A stretch of 64,000 bases of DNA. It comes from Chryseobacterium sp. Lineage in GTDB: Bacteria; Bacteroidota; Bacteroidia; Flavobacteriales; Weeksellaceae. The notes beneath the pieces were generated by a model, which searched no databases, was not told where the DNA came from, and worked only from the letters and a program-made list of their open reading frames with translations. The stretch is from NCBI GenBank assembly GCA_031277615.1, contig JAITMC010000003.1, forward strand, positions 1 through 64,000, read 5' to 3'. Each line of letters begins with the position of its first letter. Position 1 is the stretch's first letter. A program made the translations under genes and the position numbers. Positions 53,793 through 63,252 of this stretch are shown here, one piece after another.

Positions 53793-54863
53793 ATGATAAT
53801 TCAAAAAACTGAAAACTCCAGAATTTCTACATTCGACCCGAACAATTTTTCATTTGGAAGTACTTTTATCGATCATATGATCATTTGCGAGTATGAAAAC
53901 GGAAAATGGGGTGATGTAAAATTAGTTCCTTACGGTCCGATTCCATTTACACCTGCTATGATGGGAGTAAACTATGGACAAGCTTGTTTTGAAGGGATGA
54001 AAGCGTACAAAGACAAAGATGGGCAGGTTTTCCTTTTCAGGCCTGAAAAGAATTTTGAACGTATCAACAAATCAGCAAAGCGTCTTGCAATGCCAGAAGT
54101 AACTGAAGAAATGTTTTTAGACGGGTTAAAAGCATTGGTAGATATCGACAGGGAATGGATTCCGCAGGGAGAAGGAATGTCTTTATACATCAGACCTTTG
54201 ATTTTTGCTACGGAAGAAGCTTTAAAAGCGAGAGTGGCCAATAAATATATGTTCGCCATCGTTGCTACACCGGCAAAAAGCTATTATGCAGAGCCTGTTT
54301 CCGTAAAAATCTCTGATCACTATTCAAGAGCAGCCAACGGAGGAGTAGGTTCCGCTAAGGCAGCAGGAAATTATGCTGCGTCTTTCTATCCTACACAGCT
54401 TGCTATTGAAGAAGGCTATGAGCAGATCATCTGGACTGATGATGCTACCCACGAGTATTTCGAAGAAAGTGGTACCATGAACGTTTTTGTAAGAATCAAC
54501 GATACCATCTATACACCGCCAACTTCTGAAAAGATTCTTGACGGAGTTACAAGAGACAGCTTCATTCAGCTTGCCAAGAAAAGAGGAATTGAAGTGAAAG
54601 TTGAGCCAATCGCTGTAAAAACTGTAGTTGAAGCTCAGAAAAACGGGACATTAAAAGAAGTTTGGGGCGTAGGAACAGCAGTCGTAACTACGGTATTCCA
54701 GGCTTTAGGATATAACGGAGAAAAACTTGAACTTCCGAAATTATCTGATGAAGAAAGCTATGCCGCGATCCTTAAAAAAGATCTTGTAGACCTTCAAAAC
54801 AACCTGTCTGAAGATCCGTTCGGATGGAGAGTAGTGGTAGACCATGCTTTGGAAACAGTTTAA
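53793..54863 (+). CDS. ilvE: Branched-chain amino acid aminotransferase
   Basis: 356 residues, class IV PLP enzyme. NYGQACFEGMKAYKDKDG, FRPEKNFERINKSAKRLAMP, IRPLIFATEEAL and the PLP Lys in GSAKAAGNYAAS are visible, with FEESGTMNVFV and GVTRDSFIQLAKKRG after. It makes or degrades Leu, Ile and Val by moving the amino group with 2-oxoglutarate. Single gene behind a TAAATTTG box; strong terminator after. Confidence 0.94.
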   Translation: MIIQKTENSRISTFDPNNFSFGSTFIDHMIICEYENGKWGDVKLVPYGPIPFTPAMMGVNYGQACFEGMKAYKDKDGQVFLFRPEKNFERINKSAKRLAMPEVTEEMFLDGLKALVDIDREWIPQGEGMSLYIRPLIFATEEALKARVANKYMFAIVATPAKSYYAEPVSVKISDHYSRAANGGVGSAKAAGNYAASFYPTQLAIEEGYEQIIWTDDATHEYFEESGTMNVFVRINDTIYTPPTSEKILDGVTRDSFIQLAKKRGIEVKVEPIAVKTVVEAQKNGTLKEVWGVGTAVVTTVFQALGYNGEKLELPKLSDEESYAAILKKDLVDLQNNLSEDPFGWRVVVDHALETV

Positions 54864-54884
54864 TCAAAACAAACTAATCATCAT

Positions 54885-54913
54885 AAAAAAAGCCGGAATT
54901 TTCCGGCTTTTTT
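54885..54913 (+). terminator. Terminator of ilvE
   Basis: AAAAAAGCCGGAA pairs with TTCCGGCTTTTTT over a short loop, T run at the 3' side. Confidence 0.85.
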
Positions 54914-55070
54914 GCTTGGTTACAGCGATTTCTGGTTAATCTGTTTAAACTTATCCGGAGGGTAATGGAAGCAAAATGATTTTTCATAATGGTAACTCGT
55001 ATTTCTATCTGTACATTTCTTCATCAAGTTTTGTAATTGAATTTTGAAATGTGTATTTTCGCAACAGTTT

Positions 55071-55583
55071 ATGAGAAAATTACTCTTCATATCAGCAATC
55101 AGCCTGTTGAGCTGTAACCGGAATGCGCAGACGGCTCATCCGCCGGTGGGAGGCGTGCTGAGCCAGAAGGATCTGGATGTTTCCAAAAACAGGATGAAAA
55201 ACCTGAATACCATCGAAAGAGGGCAGATTCAGGACTGGATCAGTAATCAGTCTGTGAAATATTATCCTACACAGCTTAATTACTGGGTAACGGTAGAGGG
55301 TTTTGATCAGAGAGAAAAAAGAGCGGATGAAACGTCCATTTCTTATTCTTATGATCTGTATGATTTCGATCAGACTAAGATCTATGACGAGCCTTTCGTA
55401 AGGAGAGATGCTAGATTCGGGCATTTTGATGAACTGAAAGCGGTAGAGAATGCTTTGCGTTTTATGCATGATGGAGAGGAGGTAACGCTTTTGGTACCAT
55501 CTTCACTGGCTTACGGAACCTTTGGAGATGAAAAGAAAATAGATAACGATATACCATTAATCATCAAATTAAAAGCGCTATAA
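55071..55583 (+). CDS. gldI: GldI-like FKBP-type peptidyl-prolyl isomerase lipoprotein
   Basis: Start at ATG 55071 (MRKLLFISAISLLSC), a lipoprotein signal with Cys near residue 15; the frame extends 9 codons more. About 170 residues. The FKBP-like end is GEEVTLLVPSSLAYGTFGDEKKI, and the length and lipoprotein form fit GldI, a helper of the gliding/type IX machinery. It lies 3 nt before a second isomerase gene, so both are made together. The window has two T9SS-marked cargo proteins that such a folding factor could serve. Confidence 0.75.
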   Translation: MRKLLFISAISLLSCNRNAQTAHPPVGGVLSQKDLDVSKNRMKNLNTIERGQIQDWISNQSVKYYPTQLNYWVTVEGFDQREKRADETSISYSYDLYDFDQTKIYDEPFVRRDARFGHFDELKAVENALRFMHDGEEVTLLVPSSLAYGTFGDEKKIDNDIPLIIKLKAL

Positions 55584-55586
55584 ATA

Positions 55587-56702
55587 ATGAAATTGTTTAA
55601 CAAGAATATAATTCTGGCAGCGGCAAGTGTTTCGCTGATGAGTTGTACCCCAATTTATAAAAAAATGAACGTAGACAAAGAAACTTTCGAAGGTCTTCAT
55701 AACGGACTTTACGCAAATCTTCAGACTTCCAAAGGGAATTTGATTGTGAAGTTTGAAGACAAAAAGGCACCTGTAACTGTGGCTAACTTTATCGGGCTTG
55801 CAGAAGGTAAAATCGACAACAAAGCTAAGGCTAAAGGAGTTCCTTATTATGACGGAACGATCTTTCACAGAGTGATCAAAGATTTCATGATCCAGGGAGG
55901 TGATCCTCAGGGAACAGGAATGGGAGATCCGGGCTATAAATTTGATGACGAGAGAAATGACCTTAAACACACCGGAAAAGGGATTCTTTCTATGGCGAAT
56001 TCAGGGCCTAACTCAAATGGTTCTCAGTTCTTTATTACTGAAGTGGCTACTCCGTGGTTAGATGGTAGACACACCATCTTTGGGAAAGTTGTAAAAGGTG
56101 AAGATGTAATTGATGCGATTGCCAACGTTGAGAAAGGAGCTCAGGATAAGCCTAAAACAGATATCGTATTAGAAAAAGTTTCCGTATTCAGCAAAGGGGA
56201 CGAATATAAAAACTACGATGCTGCAAAAACTTTCAACGAAGGAAAAGCTAAGATCGCTGAAAACAACAAAGCTTTCATTGCTAAAGAAGAAGCTGAAAAA
56301 AAGAAAAAAGAAGAGGAATTCAAAGCTAATCAGGAGAAAATGCTGGAAAACCTGAAAGCAGGAATGCAGAAAACGGAATCTGGTCTTTACTATAAAATCA
56401 CGAAAACTGCTGATGGTAAAGCTCCGAAGGCAGGTGACAACGTATCTGTACACTATGCCGGAAAATTAGTGGATGGTACAGAATTCGATTCTTCGTTCAA
56501 GAGAAACGAACCTATTGAAATTCCAATTGGAATGGGAAGAGTGATCAAAGGATGGGATGAGGGAATCCTGTTGCTTAAAGAAGGAGAAGCCGCTACTTTA
56601 CTGATCCCGCCTGCAATGGGTTACGGAGAAAGAGGAGCCGGAGGGGTTATCCCGCCAAATGCATGGTTGATCTTTGATGTTGAGCTTGTAAAAGTAAAAT
56701 AA
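55587..56702 (+). CDS. Dual immunophilin: cyclophilin fused to FKBP (lipoprotein)
   Basis: 371 residues. Lipobox LMSCTPIY near 17. Cyclophilin domain about 35-195 (GTIFHRVIKDFMIQGGDPQGTG, NGSQFFITEVATPWLDG, HTIFGKVVKGEDVID), a Lys/Glu-rich coiled link 205-255, and an FKBP domain 265-371 (VSVHYAGKLVDGTEFDSSF, GMGRVIKGWDEGILLLKEGE, GYGERGAGGVIPPNAWLIFDVEL). Both cis-trans proline isomerase types in one envelope protein. Coupled to gldI by a 3-nt gap. Confidence 0.93.
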   Translation: MKLFNKNIILAAASVSLMSCTPIYKKMNVDKETFEGLHNGLYANLQTSKGNLIVKFEDKKAPVTVANFIGLAEGKIDNKAKAKGVPYYDGTIFHRVIKDFMIQGGDPQGTGMGDPGYKFDDERNDLKHTGKGILSMANSGPNSNGSQFFITEVATPWLDGRHTIFGKVVKGEDVIDAIANVEKGAQDKPKTDIVLEKVSVFSKGDEYKNYDAAKTFNEGKAKIAENNKAFIAKEEAEKKKKEEEFKANQEKMLENLKAGMQKTESGLYYKITKTADGKAPKAGDNVSVHYAGKLVDGTEFDSSFKRNEPIEIPIGMGRVIKGWDEGILLLKEGEAATLLIPPAMGYGERGAGGVIPPNAWLIFDVELVKVK

Positions 56703-56720
56703 TTGAATACTTTATCATAG

Positions 56721-56746
56721 AAAAGCCGTCCGGAAGGATGGCTTTT
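56721..56746 (+). terminator. Terminator of the isomerase pair
   Basis: AAAAGCCGTCC pairs with GGATGGCTTTT (one G-T pair) over GGAA, followed by T. Confidence 0.8.
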
Positions 56747-56806
56747 TTGTTTCCCGGATGAGCCGTATTTGCAAAAAAACATTATTTTCGTGGGTAAAAT
56801 CTATAC

Positions 56807-57973
56807 ATGAAAAAAATCCTATATACTGTTCTGCTACTTTCCGGAATAACCGTTTCCGGACAGGGAAAGAAATTCTTTGAAAGTGGGGACGTAAGGCTGC
56901 AATCACTGGTAGAAAAGATCAATATGAAATATACCTATGATCTCCCTTTTGTGCAGGTAATGATCAATGGGAAGCCGTATAATTTTCTGTTTGACACCGG
57001 AGCGCCTACCGTAATTTCTTCCGCAGTTTATAAAGAACTGGGATTGCAGAAAAAACACAGCAGTAGTGTAAAGGATTCACAAAAGAATAAGCAGGAACAG
57101 ATTTTTACAATTCTGCCGGAGATGACTGTAGATAAGGCAGTTTTTAAAAATGTGGGAGCTATTGTGATGGATTTCGGAACCTCTGAGTTTGGCTGTTTTA
57201 AAATGGATGGTATTCTGGGGGCAAACCAGATGGCAAAACTGGTCTGGAGAGTAGATTATAACGGGAATTCACTGGAAGCGGCAAAGAACCTGTCCCAGTT
57301 TGATTTGTCCGGTTATGATATTGTCATCCCTTTTGATCCTGAAACCCAGAAGACGCCGGTTATCAAAACTAAAATTTTAGATAAAAATACAAAACTGACT
57401 TTTGATACCGGATTTTCAGGAAGGCTGAAAATAGGAGAGAGCCATTATGATGAAAAAAAAGCCGGCCCGGGTATCGAGGTTTACGGAACCAATTCCGTAG
57501 GGGCTTATGGTGCCGGAAAGCCTATGCCCGGACATATTTTCAGGATCCCTGAGCTGGCGCTGGGAAACAAAACCTTCGCCAATGAAATCATCAGTACGGG
57601 AAGTTCCAATCTGATCGGGAATGAATTTTTTAAAGATTTTATTTTTATCCTCGACTGGTCAGAAAGTAAGATCTATATGAAACGCATTAAAAATGAACCG
57701 GTCAAACTGGAATCTTTCGGTTTTGGATACCGTTTTATTGATGCGAAACCTACCGTAGCTTTTGTCTTTCAGGAAGAAAATTTTCCGTTAAAAATCGGGG
57801 ATTCTATTATCAGTATCAATGATATAGCGCTTGATCATCTTAATCAGGAAAATGCCTGTCATTACTTCCTTAACCGGGTGGAAAAAGGTCAGAATACCAT
57901 TAACCTGAAGATCAGCAGAGAAGGAAAAATGATGGAGATGAAACTGGAGAAAAAGGAGTACTTGAAAGGGTGA
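56807..57973 (+). CDS. Secreted retropepsin-like aspartyl protease with PDZ-like tail
   Basis: 388 residues, signal peptide to about 18 (TVSGQG). Two DTG sites: Asp63 in FLFDTGAPTVIS and a second in LTFDTGFSGRLKIG near 197, so a single chain carries both halves. A PDZ-like domain ends the protein (FPLKIGDSIISINDIAL). It would cut peptides in the envelope; the target is unknown. Single gene. Confidence 0.85.
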   Translation: MKKILYTVLLLSGITVSGQGKKFFESGDVRLQSLVEKINMKYTYDLPFVQVMINGKPYNFLFDTGAPTVISSAVYKELGLQKKHSSSVKDSQKNKQEQIFTILPEMTVDKAVFKNVGAIVMDFGTSEFGCFKMDGILGANQMAKLVWRVDYNGNSLEAAKNLSQFDLSGYDIVIPFDPETQKTPVIKTKILDKNTKLTFDTGFSGRLKIGESHYDEKKAGPGIEVYGTNSVGAYGAGKPMPGHIFRIPELALGNKTFANEIISTGSSNLIGNEFFKDFIFILDWSESKIYMKRIKNEPVKLESFGFGYRFIDAKPTVAFVFQEENFPLKIGDSIISINDIALDHLNQENACHYFLNRVEKGQNTINLKISREGKMMEMKLEKKEYLKG

Positions 57974-58147
57974 GTTGCGGATTGGATGCTGGGTGATGGA
58001 AGTTTCAGGGCCGGGAAAAAGAGGAATGCAACGCAGAGGATTGAAGGTGAACATATTGGTTTGGATTAACTGAATTTTGTAATCAGTTTCCAGCTTTTAC
58101 ACTTTATTCCAATGAAATTCGTTTTGAATTAATGCAGTTAAAAAAAT

Positions 58148-58183
58148 AAAAACCCCGCTCAAACCAGATTGAACGGGGTTTTT
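58148..58183. terminator. Terminator between convergent genes
   Basis: AAAAACCCCG (58148-58157) pairs with CGGGGTTTTT (58174-58183). Confidence 0.8.
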
Positions 58184-58202
58184 AGTAAAATAAGAATTAA
58201 AG

Positions 58203-58454
58203 TTACAGATTTCTGCCCTTGTTCATTCTTGACGTATTTATTTTTCCGGTCAGGGAACTGATAAATACAATTCCGAAGCCCAGATAAGCCGCAAATGCGG
58301 TAAGATAAACAATTAAGCTGTTAAAGCTTGGGTTGGCAGCATAAATCACTACCGAAAAAACGGCAAAGCTCAAAAGAAGCACAAGGCTCCAGATGTGCAT
58401 TTTTGCAGCATCTTCATTTCTCTTAAAAATCATTTCAAAAAAATCTCTCATCAT
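58203..58454 (-). CDS. Small two-helix membrane protein
   Basis: 83 residues: a short MRDFFEMIFKRNEDAAKMH head, hydrophobic helices at about 24-42 and 50-70, and a basic tail ending NKGRNL. Two ATG codons stand together at the start (58454 and 58451). Not recognised; single gene. Confidence 0.6.
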   Translation of the reverse strand: MMRDFFEMIFKRNEDAAKMHIWSLVLLLSFAVFSVVIYAANPSFNSLIVYLTAFAAYLGFGIVFISSLTGKINTSRMNKGRNL

Positions 58455-59072
58455 TAATCACTTTTTAAGGGTTATACATCTTTTTTCCGTTCTTCCATAG
58501 AACGGTCCGGAAACTATTTCCGTTTATCAACCAATGGGATATGGATCATGGTGAACCAGGCTAAGGTCGTGATCTCACAGGCCATTGATCATTTCGTACC
58601 CTGGATAGCTAGTGCTTCCCGGGTTTGTTGTTAAAAGCAATATTGAATCAGTATGGTGATTCATGAGCTTTATGATACCGTATACAGCATGCATCGTAGT
58701 GGAATTGATATCAGATATCTTTTCCTGCGCATACGGCATCTAAAGAAAAAGGATCATATAAAAATATGGGAACCGCCTTAATCCGGCTCAGCGGAAACTG
58801 AAAATCCGCAGAAAACCTTTTTCATCAATGTGCTTTTAATAATTTTTTTTCAAAGTGTTTAGTAGCTAATTTCATGCCAAAGTGAGTTTTATTTGAAAAT
58901 AAATTTAAACAGGCGCTAAATCTCAGAATTTTAATCTGTGAAATTTGTGAGATCTGTGGGAAACCCTTTAAAACATTGGTATAAACTGCTTTACCTATAA
59001 GAACCAAAAATAAAAAATGCGTTCAGACAAACCAGAGGCCTGCCTGAACGCAAATTATCTGAAACTGTATTT
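58455..59072. other. Intergenic, 618 nt
   Basis: No gene. Near 58912-58965 a TCTGTGAAATTTGTGAGATCTGTGGG stretch (cut here into words: TCTGTGAAAT, TTGTGAGAT, CTGTGGG) looks like another short interspersed repeat. The M28 terminator lies at 59018-59052. Confidence 0.5.
59018..59052 (-). terminator. Terminator of the M28 gene run
   Basis: TGCGTTCAG (59018-59026) pairs with CTGAACGCA (59044-59052); on the minus strand TTTTTTA follows. Confidence 0.8.
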
Positions 59073-60431
59073 TTACCAGTTCTTATCAATCATATAAATA
59101 AGCTGTGTCATCGCTGCAGCCCCTAAAAGAAGCTCTCTTCTGTTGACTTTTTCAAAAGTATCTTCTTCGGTATGATGAATATCAAAGTACCTTTGGGAAT
59201 CCGGCACAAGCTCTGCTGTGGGAATTCCCATCTGCTGAAGCGGTGAAATGTCTGCACCGGAATATACCCCTTCAAAATTATAGACGCCATAAGGGAAGAA
59301 TAATCCTGCCCAGCTCTTGATCTGGTTTCTTTTGGTATTGTCCATTTCCAAAGCAATTCCTCTGGGTGCAAAACCGCCGGCATCAGATTCTATGGCAAAA
59401 AGATGTTTTTCGTTTTTCTCTTTTACAATTTTTCCATACTGAAGACCACCTTTTAAGCCGTTTTCTTCGTTGGCAAAACATACCACCCTGATCGTATGAT
59501 TGTTTTGAATCCCCAGTTTTTTGAAAGTTCTCAGGACTTCGATACTCTGTACAATTCCGGCACCATCGTCGTGAGCACCTTCACCAACGTCCCAGGAATC
59601 AAGGTGTCCGCCGACAACAATGACGCTGTTATCCTTTTTACCGGTAATTTCACCAATAACGGAGTGGGAGAGTTTTTCTCCTTTCATTCCGCAGTTGGAA
59701 TTAAGTTTGGCAGTTACTTTCTGTTTTTTCAATAAAGCTTCCAGTTCATCGGCGGTTGTATTTCCGATAGCGGTGGCCGGAACTTTGGTGATCTTGTCTT
59801 CATAACGCATCGCACCCGTATGAGGCACGTCATCAAATGCAGAAGACAGAGATCGGATAATAGCAAATTTCCCGCCTTTTTTGGCCGTTAATGAGGCTGC
59901 GGTTACCCTGTATTTGGCGGCATCACCATATCCTCTGAAGGTTTCCACGAAAGACTGGCTGAAAGGATAATTAAAAAATACGATCTTGTCTTTCACCTGG
60001 TCAGCAGAAAGTTTGTCATATTCTTCCATGGATTTTACCATAATAATTTCTCCTGAAACGTCTTTTCCATTGGTTCCTTCAGAATTTCCCAGAGAAAGCA
60101 TTTTCAGGCTTTCCCATTTTCCGTCTGCCGTTCTGATCCTAAGGGATTCTTTACCTCTTTCCCATACGGGAACCATCACTTCCTGAAGCCATACTTTGTC
60201 GGCTCCCGCTTCACGGAGTTTCTGTTCAGCCCATTTTACGGACTTTTCATAGGACGGGGAACCGCTTAAACGGTGTCCGATATTTTTAGTTAAATCTCTC
60301 AGTTCTTCGTATCCTTTTCCATGATTGAGAATCTCTGTGGAAATCTTGCTGAACTGCAGGGAATCTTCTTTAGCCTGTCCGTAAACAGCCATTCCAAAAA
60401 GGAGTAATGATGTTCCTATTATTTTTTTCAT
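59073..60431 (-). CDS. Secreted M28 metallopeptidase, paralog 1
   Basis: 452 residues with signal peptide (MKKIIG to GMAVYGQ). Zinc ligands and base are complete: His276 (GGHLDSWD), Asp288 (GAHDDGAG), Glu322 base and Glu323 ligand (ANEENG), Asp350 (ESDAGG) and the late His (DIHHTEEDTF). Likely an exported aminopeptidase or carboxypeptidase of the M28 type. One nt after paralog 2 stop on the same strand, so the run is one transcript reading leftward. Confidence 0.9.
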   Translation of the reverse strand: MKKIIGTSLLLFGMAVYGQAKEDSLQFSKISTEILNHGKGYEELRDLTKNIGHRLSGSPSYEKSVKWAEQKLREAGADKVWLQEVMVPVWERGKESLRIRTADGKWESLKMLSLGNSEGTNGKDVSGEIIMVKSMEEYDKLSADQVKDKIVFFNYPFSQSFVETFRGYGDAAKYRVTAASLTAKKGGKFAIIRSLSSAFDDVPHTGAMRYEDKITKVPATAIGNTTADELEALLKKQKVTAKLNSNCGMKGEKLSHSVIGEITGKKDNSVIVVGGHLDSWDVGEGAHDDGAGIVQSIEVLRTFKKLGIQNNHTIRVVCFANEENGLKGGLQYGKIVKEKNEKHLFAIESDAGGFAPRGIALEMDNTKRNQIKSWAGLFFPYGVYNFEGVYSGADISPLQQMGIPTAELVPDSQRYFDIHHTEEDTFEKVNRRELLLGAAAMTQLIYMIDKNW

Positions 60432-60432
60432 T

Positions 60433-61791
60433 TTACCAGTTTTTGTCGATCATATAAATAAGCTGGGTCATCACCGTGGCTCCCAGGAGAAGCTCTCTGC
60501 GGTTGACCTTTTCAAAAGTATCTTCTTCTGTATGGTGAATATCGAAATAGCGCTGTGGATCAGGAACCAGCTCTGCTGTGGGAACACCCGCCTCATGAAG
60601 GGGAGCGATATCCGATCCGGAGTATTTACCTTCAAAATTGTAAACGCCATAAGGAAGGAAAAGGGGAAGCCAGCTTTTGATCTGGTTTCTTTCCTGATCG
60701 TTCATTTCCAGAGAAATTCCACGGGGAGAATACCCTCCGGCATCAGATTCTATGGCAAAAAGGTGTTTCTCATTATGTTCTTTTGCTGTTTTTCCATACT
60801 GCTTTCCGCCTTTGGTTCCGTTTTCTTCGTTGGCAAAGCATACAGCCCGTATGGTATGCTTGTTTTGAATTCCCAGTTTTTTGAAAGTTCTGAGAACCTC
60901 GATACTCTGTACGATTCCTGCTCCATCGTCGTGGGCGCCTTCACCTACGTCCCAGGAATCAAGATGGCCTCCGACAACAATGACACTGTTGTCTTTTTTA
61001 CCGGTAATTTCACCAATTACCGAATACGAAAGTTTCTCGCCTTTCATTCCGCAGTTGGAGTTAAGTTGGGCTACAACTTTCTGTTTTTTCAATAAAGCTT
61101 CCAGTTCATCGGCGGTTGTATTTCCGATGGTGAGTGCAGGTAGCTTGGGAAGGTCGTCCTCATAGCGCATATTGCCGGTATGCGGAACATCATCAAACGC
61201 AGAAGACAGGGACCTTATAATCGCAAATTTTCCGCCTTTCCCGGCCGTCAGAGATGCGGCTGTTCTCCGGTAAGCTCCTGCTTCGCGGTAGGCTGTGAAA
61301 GTCTGTACATAAGCCTGATTGAAAGGGTAGTTAAAAAATACGATTTTTCCCTTCACTTTTTCTGCGGGAAGCCTGTCATATTCTTCCAGCGATTTTACCA
61401 TAATAATTTCTCCTGAAACATCTTTTCCATTAGTTCCTTCAGAGTTTCCGAGAGAAAGCATTTTCAGGCTTTTCCATTTTCCGTCTGCCGTTCTGATCCT
61501 AAGGGATTCTTTACCTCTTTCCCATACGGGAACCATCACTTCCTGAAGCCATACTTTGTCGGCTCCCGCTTCACGAAATTTCTGTTCAGCCCATTTTACG
61601 GACTTTTCATAGGACGGGGAACCGCTTAAACGGTGTCCGATATTTTTAGTTAAATCTCTCAGCTCTTCGTATCCTTTTCCATGATTGAGAATCTCTGTGG
61701 AAATTCTGCTGAACTGTAGGGAGTCTTCTTTAGACTGTCCGTAAACAGCCATGATGGGAAGCAGTAATGATAAACCGATGATTTTTTTCAT
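60433..61791 (-). CDS. Secreted M28 metallopeptidase, paralog 2
   Basis: 452 residues, near twin of paralog 1, with the full set GGHLDSWD, GAHDDGAG, ANEENG, ESDAGG and DIHHTEEDTF. The DNA coding the first half (about 61445-61720) is almost the same as 60085-60360 in paralog 1, while the middle (near 61240-61360 against 59880-60000) differs much more. It sits 2 nt after paralog 3. Confidence 0.9.
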   Translation of the reverse strand: MKKIIGLSLLLPIMAVYGQSKEDSLQFSRISTEILNHGKGYEELRDLTKNIGHRLSGSPSYEKSVKWAEQKFREAGADKVWLQEVMVPVWERGKESLRIRTADGKWKSLKMLSLGNSEGTNGKDVSGEIIMVKSLEEYDRLPAEKVKGKIVFFNYPFNQAYVQTFTAYREAGAYRRTAASLTAGKGGKFAIIRSLSSAFDDVPHTGNMRYEDDLPKLPALTIGNTTADELEALLKKQKVVAQLNSNCGMKGEKLSYSVIGEITGKKDNSVIVVGGHLDSWDVGEGAHDDGAGIVQSIEVLRTFKKLGIQNKHTIRAVCFANEENGTKGGKQYGKTAKEHNEKHLFAIESDAGGYSPRGISLEMNDQERNQIKSWLPLFLPYGVYNFEGKYSGSDIAPLHEAGVPTAELVPDPQRYFDIHHTEEDTFEKVNRRELLLGATVMTQLIYMIDKNW

Positions 61792-61793
61792 TT

Positions 61794-63197
61794 TTACCAG
61801 TTTTTATCGATCATAAAAATCAGCTGTGTCATTGCAGTAGCTCCCAAAAGAAGCTCTCTTTTGTTTACCTTGTCAAAAGTATCGTCTACGGAATGATGGT
61901 AATCAAAATACCTTTGAGTGTCTACAACAAGTTCTGCCAGAGGGATATCCAGTTTCTTTAAAGGAGAGATGTCCTGTATGGCATACGTTTGGTCGAAGTC
62001 ATAAATTCCGTAGGGAAGAAAATAATTTTTCCATTCAAAGATCTGTCTTCTTCTTTGGGGAGGCATATCCAGTGAAAACCCTCTCGGTGAATAGCCTCCG
62101 GAATCAGTTCCCAAAGCGAAAATATGCTTTTCCTCCTTCTTTTTTACATAAGAAGCATACATATCTCTTCCCTGGCCGCCATTTTCACTGTTGGCATACA
62201 AAACCACTCTTATTGTGTGATTGTTGGCGATGTCCAAAGCTTTTAACGTTCTCAGTACCTCAATACACTGTACCACGCCGGAACCATCATCATGGGCTCC
62301 TTCCGCAAAGTCCCAGGAATCGAGCTGGGCTCCGAGAACAATCACTTTGGAATCCTTTTTTCCTGGAATTTCCGCAATAATATTCTGATTAACCGCTTCA
62401 CCTTTTGACTCGGCAGTCATATTCAGTTTGGCGGTGACTTTCTGCTTTTTTAACAGTTTTTCCAGCTCATCTGCAGATTTTACGCCGATTGTTACCGCGG
62501 GAATCCTTGTTTTGTCATCCGGTTCATAATAGATCATTTTGGCGTGTGGAGTATCGTCAGAGGCTGTGGTGAGTGATCTGATGATCAGTCCTTTGGCTCC
62601 TCTTTTTCCGATGACAGACGCCGAAAGCAGCTTTGATTTTGCAGTGATCAGATAAGAATCCACCGTGTTGATCACTTTGGGATCAATAGGATAATTAACG
62701 AAGATGATTTTGTCTTTCAGCTGAATGGAGGTCAGGTTATTGAGTTCCGCAACATCGTTCACCAGAATGATTTCTGCCGTTAAATCTTTTCCTCCGGTTC
62801 CTTCCGAGTTTCCGAAAGAAAGCATTCTGATGTTTTTCCATTCCCCATTACCGGCTTTTATCTGTAAGGATTCTCTTCCTCTGATCCATACGGGGACTTT
62901 TACGTCCTGTTTCCATACGTTCTCAGCGCCCGCTTCCTTCAGTTTTCTTTCTGCCCATTCCGTAGCTTTTGTATATCCGGGTGTAGCACTGAAACGGGGT
63001 CCGATGCCTTTCGTCAGTTCTGCAAGATTTTCATAAGCGGTACCGTTGATCATGATCTCATCTGAAATCTTTTTAAATTCGTCGTGATAATTGAATTTTG
63101 CAGTAGTCGTTTTTTTAACCGTTTTTTTATGTGGTTTTTGTTGAGAAAATAAAAATCCACTCAAAAAGAGTGGAAGTATAATGAAGATTTTTTTCAT
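61794..63197 (-). CDS. Secreted M28-like protein, paralog 3, likely inactive
   Basis: 467 residues, signal peptide to about 18, then a Lys/Thr-rich insert (PHKKTVKKTTTAKF). The same fold, but key residues changed: GGHLDSWD is GAQLDSWD (ligand His to Gln) and ANEENG is ANSENG (base Glu to Ser). GAHDDGSG, TDSGG and YHHSVDDTF are kept. First gene of the three-gene run. Probably a non-catalytic partner or a pseudo-enzyme. Confidence 0.85.
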   Translation of the reverse strand: MKKIFIILPLFLSGFLFSQQKPHKKTVKKTTTAKFNYHDEFKKISDEIMINGTAYENLAELTKGIGPRFSATPGYTKATEWAERKLKEAGAENVWKQDVKVPVWIRGRESLQIKAGNGEWKNIRMLSFGNSEGTGGKDLTAEIILVNDVAELNNLTSIQLKDKIIFVNYPIDPKVINTVDSYLITAKSKLLSASVIGKRGAKGLIIRSLTTASDDTPHAKMIYYEPDDKTRIPAVTIGVKSADELEKLLKKQKVTAKLNMTAESKGEAVNQNIIAEIPGKKDSKVIVLGAQLDSWDFAEGAHDDGSGVVQCIEVLRTLKALDIANNHTIRVVLYANSENGGQGRDMYASYVKKKEEKHIFALGTDSGGYSPRGFSLDMPPQRRRQIFEWKNYFLPYGIYDFDQTYAIQDISPLKKLDIPLAELVVDTQRYFDYHHSVDDTFDKVNKRELLLGATAMTQLIFMIDKNW

Positions 63198-63252
63198 TTT
63201 TTATTTACCTTTCTTTTTCCGATGCTAAAAGTAGGGAAAAAATAGGAATTTA

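Noticed and set aside
59073-61791. Tandem M28 paralogs 1 and 2 as an assembly duplication
   Set aside because: Large parts differ at the protein and DNA level, so both copies are real.
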